A DNA stretch of 64,000 nt from Pedobacter cryoconitis (lineage in GTDB: Bacteria; Bacteroidota; Bacteroidia; Sphingobacteriales; Sphingobacteriaceae): positions 251,922 to 315,921 of the forward strand of contig NZ_QLLR01000001.1 in assembly GCF_003259615.1 (NCBI RefSeq). Direction: 5' to 3'. Each line of letters starts with the position of its first letter. Positions within the stretch are counted from its first letter, which is position 1. A program made the translations under genes and the position numbers. Under the pieces are notes generated by a model, which made no database searches, had not been told where the DNA came from, and saw only the letters and a program-made list of their open reading frames with translations. Below, piece by piece: positions 26,277 through 34,864 of this stretch.

Positions 26277-27335
26277 ATGCTTGATCAAATTTTACCGTTG
26301 TATGGGATTCAGCCTGCCGAAAATGACATACAACTATTTGGGGATGGTCTGATCAATCGTACCTGGAAAGTAACTACACCAGCTAACGCCTATATTTTAC
26401 AGCAGGTCAATCAATCTGTTTTTAAAAAGCCACATGATATTGATCAGAATATAGCGGCACTAAAGTCTTATTTAAGCAAAACCCATCCAGCATATCTTTT
26501 TGTATCTGCACTTCCCGGGTTATCCGGTAACTCCTTAATGGAAACACCAGAGGGCTATTTCAGGTTGTTTCCTTTTATAGAGAATTCACATTCACTGAAT
26601 GTGCTGAATAAAAAGGAAGAGGCTTATGAAGGGGCAAAACAGTTCGGCAGGTTCTCCAGGCTGCTGAATGATTTTGACGTTAAAAAATTACACATTACCC
26701 TGCCCGATTTCCACAACCTGACCTTACGTTTCGATCAGTTCACTGCTGCCGTAGCACAGGCTTCTGCCCAGCGGAAAGAAAAGTCTAAAGACTTAATTTC
26801 TTTCATTCTGAAACACGCAGACATTGTCACTACTTATAAAAACATAGTAGAACACAAGGAGATCCCGCAGCGGGTAATTCATCATGATACTAAAATCAAT
26901 AATGTTCTTTTTGATCAGGAAAATAAAGGGATTTGTGTGATCGATCTTGATACCGTAATGCCGGGTTATTTCATTAGCGATGTCGGGGATATGATGAGAA
27001 CATATTTGTCTTCTGCGAATGAGGAAGAAACCGATCTGACTAAGATAAATGTCAGAAAGGACTTCTTTAAAGCGATATATGATGGCTATATGGAGGAAAT
27101 GGGTGATGTCTTAACGGCAACAGAGAAAAGCTATTTCACTTATGCCGGAAAATTCCTGATCTATATGCAGGCCATTCGCTTCCTGGCAGATTATCTTCAG
27201 AATGATATTTATTATGGAGAAAAGTATGAAGGCCATAATTTAGACCGGACGAAAAACCAGGTCACTTTATTGGAAAGGTATCTGGAACTGGAACCTGAAC
27301 TGGAAGAAATTACCGGAAAGATAGCCACGTCATAA
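26277..27335 (+). CDS. N-acetylhexosamine 1-kinase-like (aminoglycoside phosphotransferase fold)
   Basis: A 352-residue kinase of the APH fold. It follows bifidobacterial NahK closely along its length from memory: FGDGLINRTWKVTT near the start, YILQQVNQSVFK, then the catalytic loop RVIHHDTKINNVLFD (about 200-214) with the Asp base and Asn, CVIDLDTVMPGYFISDVGD as the metal-binding DFG-like segment, and late blocks FLADYLQNDIYYGEKY and HNLDRTKNQ. NahK phosphorylates GlcNAc or GalNAc at C1, feeding amino sugars into nucleotide-sugar metabolism. In this cluster it would follow GH109-like release of GalNAc. A LacI operator lies in its promoter. No NahK-partner phosphorylase is in the window. Confidence 0.82.
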   Translation: MLDQILPLYGIQPAENDIQLFGDGLINRTWKVTTPANAYILQQVNQSVFKKPHDIDQNIAALKSYLSKTHPAYLFVSALPGLSGNSLMETPEGYFRLFPFIENSHSLNVLNKKEEAYEGAKQFGRFSRLLNDFDVKKLHITLPDFHNLTLRFDQFTAAVAQASAQRKEKSKDLISFILKHADIVTTYKNIVEHKEIPQRVIHHDTKINNVLFDQENKGICVIDLDTVMPGYFISDVGDMMRTYLSSANEEETDLTKINVRKDFFKAIYDGYMEEMGDVLTATEKSYFTYAGKFLIYMQAIRFLADYLQNDIYYGEKYEGHNLDRTKNQVTLLERYLELEPELEEITGKIATS

Positions 27336-27364
27336 CCAACAGTTCTCCAGCTGTCTGGGGTCGT

Positions 27365-27426
27365 TTAGTGCTCTATGTTGGAAGGGTGTTGGAAGGGTAG
27401 TTGACCCTTCCAACATAGAGCACTAA
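27365..27426. repeat. Long inverted repeat between kinase and GMC oxidoreductase genes
   Basis: Perfect 23-base arms (27365-27387 and 27404-27426) around a 16-base loop that itself repeats GTTGGAAGGGT. The left arm therefore has two copies of the segment that can pair with ACCCTTCCAAC, so two alternative stems are possible. No T-run follows. It starts 30 bases after the kinase stop and may act as a terminator or RNA-stabilising hairpin, or be a small dispersed repeat. Confidence 0.75.
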
Positions 27427-27447
27427 CATATCCTGAATACTTCTTCA

Positions 27448-27478
27448 TTTGAGGCACCAATTTTGTTTAATAGTTTCT
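27448..27478 (+). promoter_or_regulatory. Promoter-like element of the GMC oxidoreductase gene
   Basis: TTTG (27448-27451), 19 bases, then TAGTTTCT (27471-27478), which matches 6 of 8 positions of TAnnTTTG. It lies 23 bases before the ATG at 27501, consistent with a separate promoter after the inverted repeat. Confidence 0.5.
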
Positions 27479-27500
27479 CTCAAACAATTTAACAGAAAAG

Positions 27501-29063
27501 ATGGACCGCAAACAGTTTATAAAAAATAATATTGTCCTGGGCATTGGACTGACCGCCTCAAAATTAGGATCAGCCTTTCCCTTGCCTGCAAAAAAAGAAG
27601 CTGAACATCACCGGGTAATTGTGATCGGCACTGGATATGGCGCAGCTGTTGCAGCTTTACGACTGGCGGAAAAAGGGATAAAAGTACTCATGCTGGAAAT
27701 GGGCATGGACTGGCCAGCTACTAAAGATCACAATACCTTCTCTAAACTGATTTTTCCGGATAAACGGTCTACCTGGTTAAAATCGCATAGTATTCTGCCT
27801 TTTGCCAATGTATTTACATTTAAAAAGTATACGGGCGTACTGGATAGAATGGACTTTGACCACCTGAAAGTTTATGTCGGCAGAGGTGTTGGTGGCGGTT
27901 CCCTGGTCAATGGTGGTATGGCTGTAGTACCTAAAAGAGCTTATTTTGAAAGTATTCTGCCGGATATTAACGCGGGTGAAATGTATGAAAAGTATTTCCC
28001 GCTGGCGAATAAAATGCTGAAAGTGAATTCCATTTCACCAGAATTTTTTGAATCTACCCCCTATTATAAATTTGCACGTACCGCCAGAGATCAGGCACAT
28101 CATGCGGGTTATAAAACTGTTTTTGTTCCCAATGTCTATGATTTCGGTTATATGGAAAAAGAAAGCCGGAAAGAAGTTTATCAGTCAGCTCTGAATGGTG
28201 AAGTGGTTTACGGAAATAATGCAGGGAAGCAGAGTCTGGACAAAACTTATCTTGCCGCTGCCTTGAAGACAAACAAAGTTGAAATCAGGCCAATGCACAG
28301 TGTACGCGCTATTCATCAAACTGATACAGGGTATAAACTGGAGGTCGATAAAATTAATACAGCAGGTAATACTGAGGTTTCACAGGATTTTAACTGCGAT
28401 TATCTTTTCGTTTGCGCAGGCAGTATGGGAACTTCGGAATTAATGGTGAAAGCAAAAGTAACAGGTACCCTGCCTAAGCTGAATGCGGAAATTGGTGAAG
28501 GATGGGGAAATAACGGAAATGTAATGGCTGGAAGAAACTTCATCAAACAGGGTACCGGCGTTAAACAGTCATGTATTCCAACTATGGCCATTGACGATTG
28601 GGATAATAAAGAACATCCCGTTTTCGCTGAAATTTCACCCATGCCGATGAAAATGGAAACCTGGACTTCTTTGTACCTGGCCATTACCAAAAATCCTAAC
28701 CGCGGGAAGTTCACTTACAACAGCCTGACGAATAAGGTAGTCTTGAAAATCCCTGAAAATTTTAGCACGGATGCTTTGGCCACTGTCAAAAACCTGATGG
28801 ATAAGTTAAACAAGGAAAATGGAGGTACACCAGCCCGTTTATTATTTAAAAACGGTATTAACGGGGAGATTTGTTATCATCCTTTAGGCGGCTGCGTAGT
28901 GGGTAAAGCGACCGATTTATATGGCAGGTTCAAGGGCTATCATAAATTGTACACCTGTGATGGTTCTTTATTGCCGGGAAGTACCGGGGTTAACCCTTTT
29001 GTGACGATTACAGCAATGGCTGAAAGGAATATAGAGAAAATAATAGCAGAGGATTTTAGTTAA
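27501..29063 (+). CDS. GMC oxidoreductase resembling class I cholesterol oxidase
   Basis: A 520-residue FAD enzyme. The N-terminus resembles an export signal with an RK pair (MDRKQF) and a hydrophobic stretch to about 26. The FAD-binding motif is GTGYG (43-47) with VLMLEMG. It matches the Streptomyces cholesterol oxidase (ChoA) pattern along most of its length: VPKRAYFESILP, TVFVPNVYDFGYM, YGNNAGKQSLDKTYLAAAL, CYHPLGGCVVGKATD, DGSLLPGSTGVNPFVTITA. The catalytic set known for ChoA (Glu361, His447, Asn485) appears as Glu377, His460 and Asn498, with the same 38-residue His-Asn spacing. It would oxidise a sterol-like 3-hydroxy compound. Nothing else in the cluster suggests sterol use, and a sugar or other alcohol substrate remains possible. 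Confidence 0.82.
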   Translation: MDRKQFIKNNIVLGIGLTASKLGSAFPLPAKKEAEHHRVIVIGTGYGAAVAALRLAEKGIKVLMLEMGMDWPATKDHNTFSKLIFPDKRSTWLKSHSILPFANVFTFKKYTGVLDRMDFDHLKVYVGRGVGGGSLVNGGMAVVPKRAYFESILPDINAGEMYEKYFPLANKMLKVNSISPEFFESTPYYKFARTARDQAHHAGYKTVFVPNVYDFGYMEKESRKEVYQSALNGEVVYGNNAGKQSLDKTYLAAALKTNKVEIRPMHSVRAIHQTDTGYKLEVDKINTAGNTEVSQDFNCDYLFVCAGSMGTSELMVKAKVTGTLPKLNAEIGEGWGNNGNVMAGRNFIKQGTGVKQSCIPTMAIDDWDNKEHPVFAEISPMPMKMETWTSLYLAITKNPNRGKFTYNSLTNKVVLKIPENFSTDALATVKNLMDKLNKENGGTPARLLFKNGINGEICYHPLGGCVVGKATDLYGRFKGYHKLYTCDGSLLPGSTGVNPFVTITAMAERNIEKIIAEDFS

Positions 29064-29116
29064 ATCCTCTGTTATCAAGATTTCGGCCTGACGCGTTTCC
29101 TTGAATACGCAAACCT

Positions 29117-32100
29117 TTATCTGATCGGTTTAATCCAATAGCTACTGGTCTGATCCGCAAAAGGAACACGGTATTTCTTTAATGGGCTCGAACCCCAGCT
29201 ATCAATTCCCTGTACACCAGATTGCTGCGCATCCATATGGACATAAATGCTGTTTCTTGCTGTTAACTCACCAGAATGATACTGTTTTTTATCCTGTTCA
29301 GGATCAAGGTCATCCAGGCTGTAAGGCAAAGCAGAGAAGCTCAACAGGTTATTTTCATACACAAACTGTAAGCCTTTTCCTTTCTGGTCCGTAAAATTCA
29401 CCCAGCGTACATCTGTTTTATTACCACTTTCCTGCGGACGGGCATAAGCAAAATACTGATCTGCAGTTTTTTGTTGATACAGGCCAACCAGGGAAGCTGT
29501 TTTTCTATCTGCGTAGTTCTCCCACGGGCCTCTTCCATAAAATTCAATACGGTCATAAGTTTTCTTCAGTTCCAGATCAGTTCCTACCCGGAGCAATAAG
29601 GGATATTTCCCTTTCACCGCTTTCAAATGGTTATCCACTTTTAAAGTACCATCAGCAAAGACAGTAATTGCCGACTCTTGTACAGCCTCCCCGTCTAACA
29701 GGTCTTTTTTAAAATTCATGGTATAACTACCATCCGCATTTTGTTTTAAATCTGACCCGGTCAGCTTTGCGGTCTGATAAGCATTCCGCCATTTACGCAG
29801 GTTTTTATTGAACCCGGCACCTATATCGTTATCCGTAGGTGCTCTCCAGTAAGCTGGTACAGGACCGTTTTCCAATACCTGTTCATTGTGCTGAAAATAG
29901 CTTTTCAATACCCCTGCTTTCACATCAAATTCTACTTTAAAATCTTTGCCTGAAACAGTATAAATAGTTTCAGTTTTATGGACTTGCAAAGTTCCTTTAG
30001 CGATAACCGGTTGTGCGGCAGGCTCTATTTTATTTAAAGCAAACTGCTCATAGGCAACTTCATAACCTTTTTCTAAAAACGGCTCTGCTTCTTTCAGCAC
30101 ATAATGTACATTCAGAAAGTATTCCTGTCCAGCTTGCTGCTTGAATTTAACAGGCAGGTTTACTGTGATTTCTGCACGCGGGCCAACTGCAAGATTTGCA
30201 ACCGTTCCCTGCCGTATGATTTTCCCGTTCGCGATTATCTCCCAGTTTAATTGCGTATGGCTGATGTCCCTGAAAAAATAACTGTTTGTGATTTTAACCT
30301 GGTTATTGCCCAGGAACACGGTTTTGATAAACTGGTGTGTTTTTTTTACCTGTACCGCCATTGGCGTTAGTTCCCGGTAAGCAGTAACAACTCCTTTAAC
30401 ACAAAAATTATTATCACTGAAATTTTCATTCACAGGCCCTTCTAAAGGAAAATCACCACCATAAGCCAAAATACGTTTTCCATTTTTAACGGTATCTAAT
30501 CCCTGGTCGATCCATTCCCAGATAAAACCTCCCTGCAACTTGGGATTATGCTCAATAGCATTCCAGTATTCATCATAATTCCCTAAACTATTTCCCATAA
30601 TGTGGGCAAACTCACTCATAATTAAAGGGCGTGTTTCCTTACTTTTTGAGTACTCAATTAACCAGTCAGGATCTGGGTATTGCGGTACAATCATATCGGT
30701 ATTAAAGTCTTCTTCTGCCCGCTCATATTGTACCGGACGCGTCGTATCTGCGTTTTTAAGCCATGTATATCCTTCATACATATTGGTTCCGTTTCCTGCT
30801 TCATTTCCCAATGACCAGGTGACTATCGAAGGATAGTTTTTATCTCTTTCATACATCCTGCGGATGCGTTCAAAATGTGCATTACGCCAGGTCTTGTCAT
30901 TCGCAAAAGTAACTGCCAGATCATATCCGCGGCCATGAGATTCAATATTCGCCTCATCAACTACATATAAACCATATTCATCGCAAAGCTCCATCCAGTA
31001 AGGATCGGGAGGATAATGAGAGTGACGAACTGCATTGATATTGAGCTTTTTCATCATTTCCATATCCTTACGCATATCGGCATGTGTTAAGGTATGACCT
31101 TGTTTAGGATTATGTTCGTGCCTGTTCACGCCTTTGATAAAAACACGCTTGCCATTCACCAGGAAATCGCTTCCTTTAATCTCTACACTGCGGAAACCTA
31201 CCCGATGGGGAATGACTTCTATGATTGCCCCTTTGCTGTTTTTAAGGATGATATTCAGCGTGTACAGGTAAGGAATTTCGGCAGACCACTGTTTAATTAA
31301 AGGAATTTCTTTCTTAAAATTCAGTTGCTGCTGGTAATTACCCAATACAGTTTGCGGGTCGCTGTTCTCTTTCCAGATTGACTTTCCAGCCGCATCTTTT
31401 AAATCCAATGCGACAGAGAAGGTATCTGGTCTGCTGTGGTTGGTCCGCTGATCCATCCTGTAATTGTCTACATTAAGCTGTACATCGAGGATACCATTGT
31501 TATAATCTTTGGTCAGGTTACCGTTTACCCTGAAATCGCGAATATCCAGTTTTGGTGTAGAATATAAATAGACCTCACGTTCGATACCGGAAATACGCCA
31601 CATATCCTGGCATTCCAGGTAACTTCCGTCACTCCATCTGTATACTTCTAAAGCAACCAGGTTTTTGCCTGGTTTTACATATTTAGTCAGGTCAAATTCA
31701 GCAGCAAGCTTGCTGTCTTCACTATAGCCAACCTTTTTACCATTCACCCAGATATAAAAAGCTGATTTTACAGCACCTAAATGAATAAATATCTGGCGGC
31801 CATCCCAGTTTGCAGGCACTTCAATTGTTTTACGGTAAGAGCCCACCGGGTTATTGTCTGCCGGAATATCAAAAGGAGGATCTAAGCGTGCTCCTCTTTT
31901 AGTCTGGCCTGCAAATTCATAAGGCTGATTGACATAAATGGGTAAACCGTACCCATTGGTTTCCCAGTTCGCAGGAACTTTAAAGTCCTTCCATCCGGCA
32001 TCGTTATAATCTGTTTTATAAAAGTCCAAAGGACGTTTTGAAGGGTCTTGTACCCAGTTAAATTTCCATGTTCCGTTCAGGGACATGAAATAGGCAGAGT

Positions 32101-32290
32101 TTTCTTTTTTCCTTTGAGCAGCCATTGCACTGTTTTCGTAAGCATAGGCTTCCGCGCGCATTGGCATCCGGTTAACTGATACAATATCGGGCGTTTGCAG
32201 CTCTGTTGGAATTAATTGTGCTTTGACAGTTTGCGTACCTGAAAGCAAAACAATCATCCCCAGAAGCATTGATTGAAGTGAAGATCTCAT
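29117..32290 (-). CDS. GH2 beta-galactosidase (LacZ type)
   Basis: A 1057-residue exported glycoside hydrolase 2. A signal peptide (about 1-24) is followed by the jelly-roll domain (50-240), an Ig-like domain, and the catalytic TIM barrel (about 380-680). Catalytic residues are seen as Glu497 in SLGNEAGNG (acid/base) and Glu560 in LIMSEFAHIMGNS (nucleophile). The C-terminal beta-galactosidase small-chain domain (about 790-1050) is complete, as in LacZ. HEHNPKQGH and the ESHGRG block also match LacZ. It sits 8 bases after the sulfatase pseudogene and is the last gene of the sigma/FecR/SusC/SusD operon, so it should act on beta-galactosides imported or exposed by that system. Confidence 0.93.
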   Translation of the reverse strand: MRSSLQSMLLGMIVLLSGTQTVKAQLIPTELQTPDIVSVNRMPMRAEAYAYENSAMAAQRKKENSAYFMSLNGTWKFNWVQDPSKRPLDFYKTDYNDAGWKDFKVPANWETNGYGLPIYVNQPYEFAGQTKRGARLDPPFDIPADNNPVGSYRKTIEVPANWDGRQIFIHLGAVKSAFYIWVNGKKVGYSEDSKLAAEFDLTKYVKPGKNLVALEVYRWSDGSYLECQDMWRISGIEREVYLYSTPKLDIRDFRVNGNLTKDYNNGILDVQLNVDNYRMDQRTNHSRPDTFSVALDLKDAAGKSIWKENSDPQTVLGNYQQQLNFKKEIPLIKQWSAEIPYLYTLNIILKNSKGAIIEVIPHRVGFRSVEIKGSDFLVNGKRVFIKGVNRHEHNPKQGHTLTHADMRKDMEMMKKLNINAVRHSHYPPDPYWMELCDEYGLYVVDEANIESHGRGYDLAVTFANDKTWRNAHFERIRRMYERDKNYPSIVTWSLGNEAGNGTNMYEGYTWLKNADTTRPVQYERAEEDFNTDMIVPQYPDPDWLIEYSKSKETRPLIMSEFAHIMGNSLGNYDEYWNAIEHNPKLQGGFIWEWIDQGLDTVKNGKRILAYGGDFPLEGPVNENFSDNNFCVKGVVTAYRELTPMAVQVKKTHQFIKTVFLGNNQVKITNSYFFRDISHTQLNWEIIANGKIIRQGTVANLAVGPRAEITVNLPVKFKQQAGQEYFLNVHYVLKEAEPFLEKGYEVAYEQFALNKIEPAAQPVIAKGTLQVHKTETIYTVSGKDFKVEFDVKAGVLKSYFQHNEQVLENGPVPAYWRAPTDNDIGAGFNKNLRKWRNAYQTAKLTGSDLKQNADGSYTMNFKKDLLDGEAVQESAITVFADGTLKVDNHLKAVKGKYPLLLRVGTDLELKKTYDRIEFYGRGPWENYADRKTASLVGLYQQKTADQYFAYARPQESGNKTDVRWVNFTDQKGKGLQFVYENNLLSFSALPYSLDDLDPEQDKKQYHSGELTARNSIYVHMDAQQSGVQGIDSWGSSPLKKYRVPFADQTSSYWIKPIR

Positions 32291-32298
32291 TTGTGTGT

Positions 32299-33174
32299 TT
32301 AGTTATTTTTAAAGTTCCATGCCGGCACATCAGACGGGTGATGTGATTGGCGGGCAATTTCTTCCAGTTGTTGAATGACCAGAGGCTCTATGGCAGCAAG
32401 GTCCTTGGTTTCCTGAGGGTCTGTTCCCAGGTTATAGAGTTCCCATTTCGAAGCCGCAGTACCGGCGTTATTTCTAACCCCTTTCCATTTGCCTTTTCTA
32501 ATAGCCTGCCTTCCGCCGTCTTCATGAAATTCCCAATACAAGAATTCATGTTGTTTTTGCTGACCTTTGGAAAACAGCGTTGGCAAAATAGAAACCCCGT
32601 CTACAGTTGCAGGAACGGATTGTTGTATGAGTTCAGCAAAAGTAGGCAGGAAGTCCCAGAAGGCTCCGGTTTGCTGCGTGCGCTTACCTTTTTGGATTTT
32701 CCCCGGCTAGTAAGCGATCATAGGTTCACGGATTCCGCCTTCGAATCCCTGGTTTATCGGATCGCCGGATGACCCCACAAATCCTAATCCCCACTTGCCG
32801 AAATCACCTGTTGCATAACCAGCTTTCTTAAAGATTTTAGCCAGCGTGAGGGTGGAATCCGGCAATGGCCGCTGCCCTTCCGGTTCAATTTCATAGTTTC
32901 CGCGGATGGGTGTATGCCCGGTATGCTGCCCGGTCATTAACGCAGAACGTGATGGGGCACAAACTGAAGTCCCGGCATAAAACTGGGTAAATAACAGCCC
33001 GTTTTCTGCTAGTTTATCCAGGTTGGGTGTCTGAATAAGTTGCTGTCCATAAGCACCCAAATCTCCATAGCCCATATCATCAGCCAGGATAAAAACCACG
33101 TTAGGTTTCTCCTGAGCTTTCAGCGCATTCACGATTGTCAGGCTTAAACAGACAAGCAGAGCTAATTTCTTCAT
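32299..33174 (-). pseudogene. Sulfatase pseudogene with internal deletion and amber codon
   Basis: Remnant of an exported arylsulfatase-type enzyme, 292 codons in one frame. The N-terminal part is intact: signal peptide, metal-site FILADDMGYGDLGAYG, and the formylglycine motif CAPSRSALMTG. After GDPINQGF it jumps straight to EGGIREPMIAY, a block that in full-length relatives lies about 200 residues further on, so the middle of the catalytic domain is missing in frame. Next, at 32707-32709, a TAG occurs where relatives have Trp (AYWPGK), after which the frame continues cleanly (KIQKGK, FWDFLPTFAEL, then LYWEFHEDGG and LYNLGTDPQETKDLA) to the stop at 32299. Both a deletion and a nonsense change are present, so no active enzyme is expected. 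It lies between SusD and GH2 in the operon. Confidence 0.9.
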
Positions 33175-33176
33175 AT

Positions 33177-34847
33177 TTAGTATCCTGTATTTTGTTTCAA
33201 TACTCCTTTTGAAAGGTCAATTTGTGATTGAGGAATTGGCATCAGGTATAATTTATCGTTCCAAATCCTTTGTTGTGCCTGGCTATTTTTAATGTTGTTA
33301 ACCGTAGTCATTACCTGTGGTGCAATTTTCCAGCGGCGGATGTCCATATAACGTTGTCCTTCCAAAGCCATTTCTACTCTGCGTTCGTTGCGGATTAATG
33401 TTCTTAAAGTATGCTGATCAGCATATTTTGCGCGGTCTACTACTGGCATTCCTGAACGGGTACGAATGGCATCTAAAGCGTCATAAACTGAACCGTCCGG
33501 CCCGATCACTTCATTTTTAGCTTCCGCATAAGTCAATAAAATTTCAGCATAACGAATCAGAATTACGTTCGCGTAGTTGTCAACCTGTTCTCTTAAGATA
33601 GATGGATCTACCATTTTGCGGAAATTATAACCTGTCTGAGACATATTAGAAGCACCTTCCACCCATTTAAACTGATAATTATCTTCTACTGCATACCAAG
33701 GTGCTTTTTCAAATAAAATACTGGCATAAAAGCGCGGATCACGATTTTTATATTCATTGACAAAGGCCGGATCATTAGCCAGGTAAAGGGCAGCCCGCTT
33801 TGCCGGATCTGTCGGGGCTACTGCATCCCCTGTTTGGTAACTGGCATAACTATCCACCAGAGATTGAGTCGGCGTTACAGAACTCCAGCCACCAATCGTA
33901 CCCGGAGGCAATAAAGTGTTCAATGGGTTAACATCGATCTGCTTGATATGCTGTTGATCCAGGATAACTTCAGAATTCCCGTTATTCTTCTGATAAAAAA
34001 TGGCTTCATAGCTGCTTAATCCTAAACGGAATTTATTTTCATCTGCTGCATCTTTGAAATTTACCCAGTCTGTGTACTTGTCATGAGCTTGCAACGGGTC
34101 TTGTGCGGTGACTTTGAACAGGCTATAACCCAGGCCCATGACCTGGCTGGCGGCATCAGCAGCTTGTTGCCACTGTCCATCATATAAATAAGCTCTTGCT
34201 TTTAATGCTAAAGCTGCACCTTTTGTAATTCTTCCTTTTTCATTTGGTTTACCGCCTGCATAAGATTGAGGCAGGATTTTTGAAACGGCATCGAGTTCGT
34301 CCAGTACAAATTTTAAAACTTCTGCTTTTGGAGTCTGCGCGATATTTTCATCCCCTATGGCCACTACATTTTTGATTAAAGGGACTGCGCCGAACCTGCT
34401 GAGCAGGTTAAAATAAGCGAAAGCTCTCATAAAACGGACTTCAGCTTTATAACGGTCTAGTAACGCTTTATCAATCACAGTTACTTTATCTGCATTATCC
34501 AGGAAATAATTTGCTCTGCGGATACCTGTATAATCCCAACCTGATAATCCCAAATCAATAGTCGAAGTGATCGCTCCTGAGGAAACATCAGCTGCAATAC
34601 TTTCCCACGGATATTGTGCATGCACATTGTCGGACGCACCATCAGCGTACACCATCCCAAAAGCACCATCTGCTCCTGGAAGTTTTGTATAAACACCCAT
34701 TACTACCTGGTAAACATCATTTTCATTCTTCCAGAAATTAAGTTCTGAGAGTTGTTGCGGTGGTCTTTCTAAAAAGTCTTTTTTACAGGAAGTCAGCGCA
34801 ATAGTTGCGAATAAGCCCGTGAATATATATAGAGATAATTTTTTCAT
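33177..34847 (-). CDS. SusD/RagB-family outer-membrane lipoprotein
   Basis: A 556-residue SusD-type lipoprotein. The lipobox ends at Cys21 (IALTSCKKD). Family blocks include YKAEVRFMRAFAYFNLLSRFGAVPL, GAALALKARAYLYDGQWQQAADAASQV and the late AIRTRSGMPVVD, IRNERRVEMALEGQRYMDIRRWKIA and LMPIPQSQI. It follows the STN-type SusC gene by 18 bases and precedes the sulfatase pseudogene by 2 bases, so it belongs to the same transcript. It should bind the glycan that this SusC imports, probably galactose-containing and formerly sulfated, to judge by the neighbouring enzymes. Confidence 0.95.
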   Translation of the reverse strand: MKKLSLYIFTGLFATIALTSCKKDFLERPPQQLSELNFWKNENDVYQVVMGVYTKLPGADGAFGMVYADGASDNVHAQYPWESIAADVSSGAITSTIDLGLSGWDYTGIRRANYFLDNADKVTVIDKALLDRYKAEVRFMRAFAYFNLLSRFGAVPLIKNVVAIGDENIAQTPKAEVLKFVLDELDAVSKILPQSYAGGKPNEKGRITKGAALALKARAYLYDGQWQQAADAASQVMGLGYSLFKVTAQDPLQAHDKYTDWVNFKDAADENKFRLGLSSYEAIFYQKNNGNSEVILDQQHIKQIDVNPLNTLLPPGTIGGWSSVTPTQSLVDSYASYQTGDAVAPTDPAKRAALYLANDPAFVNEYKNRDPRFYASILFEKAPWYAVEDNYQFKWVEGASNMSQTGYNFRKMVDPSILREQVDNYANVILIRYAEILLTYAEAKNEVIGPDGSVYDALDAIRTRSGMPVVDRAKYADQHTLRTLIRNERRVEMALEGQRYMDIRRWKIAPQVMTTVNNIKNSQAQQRIWNDKLYLMPIPQSQIDLSKGVLKQNTGY

Positions 34848-34864
34848 TGCTTTAATTTTTAGGA

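Noticed and set aside
32299..33174. Two separate small genes (155 and 95 residues) or a frameshift
   Set aside because: Both parts lie in the same frame with a single TAG between them, so it is one pseudogene with an internal deletion plus a nonsense codon.
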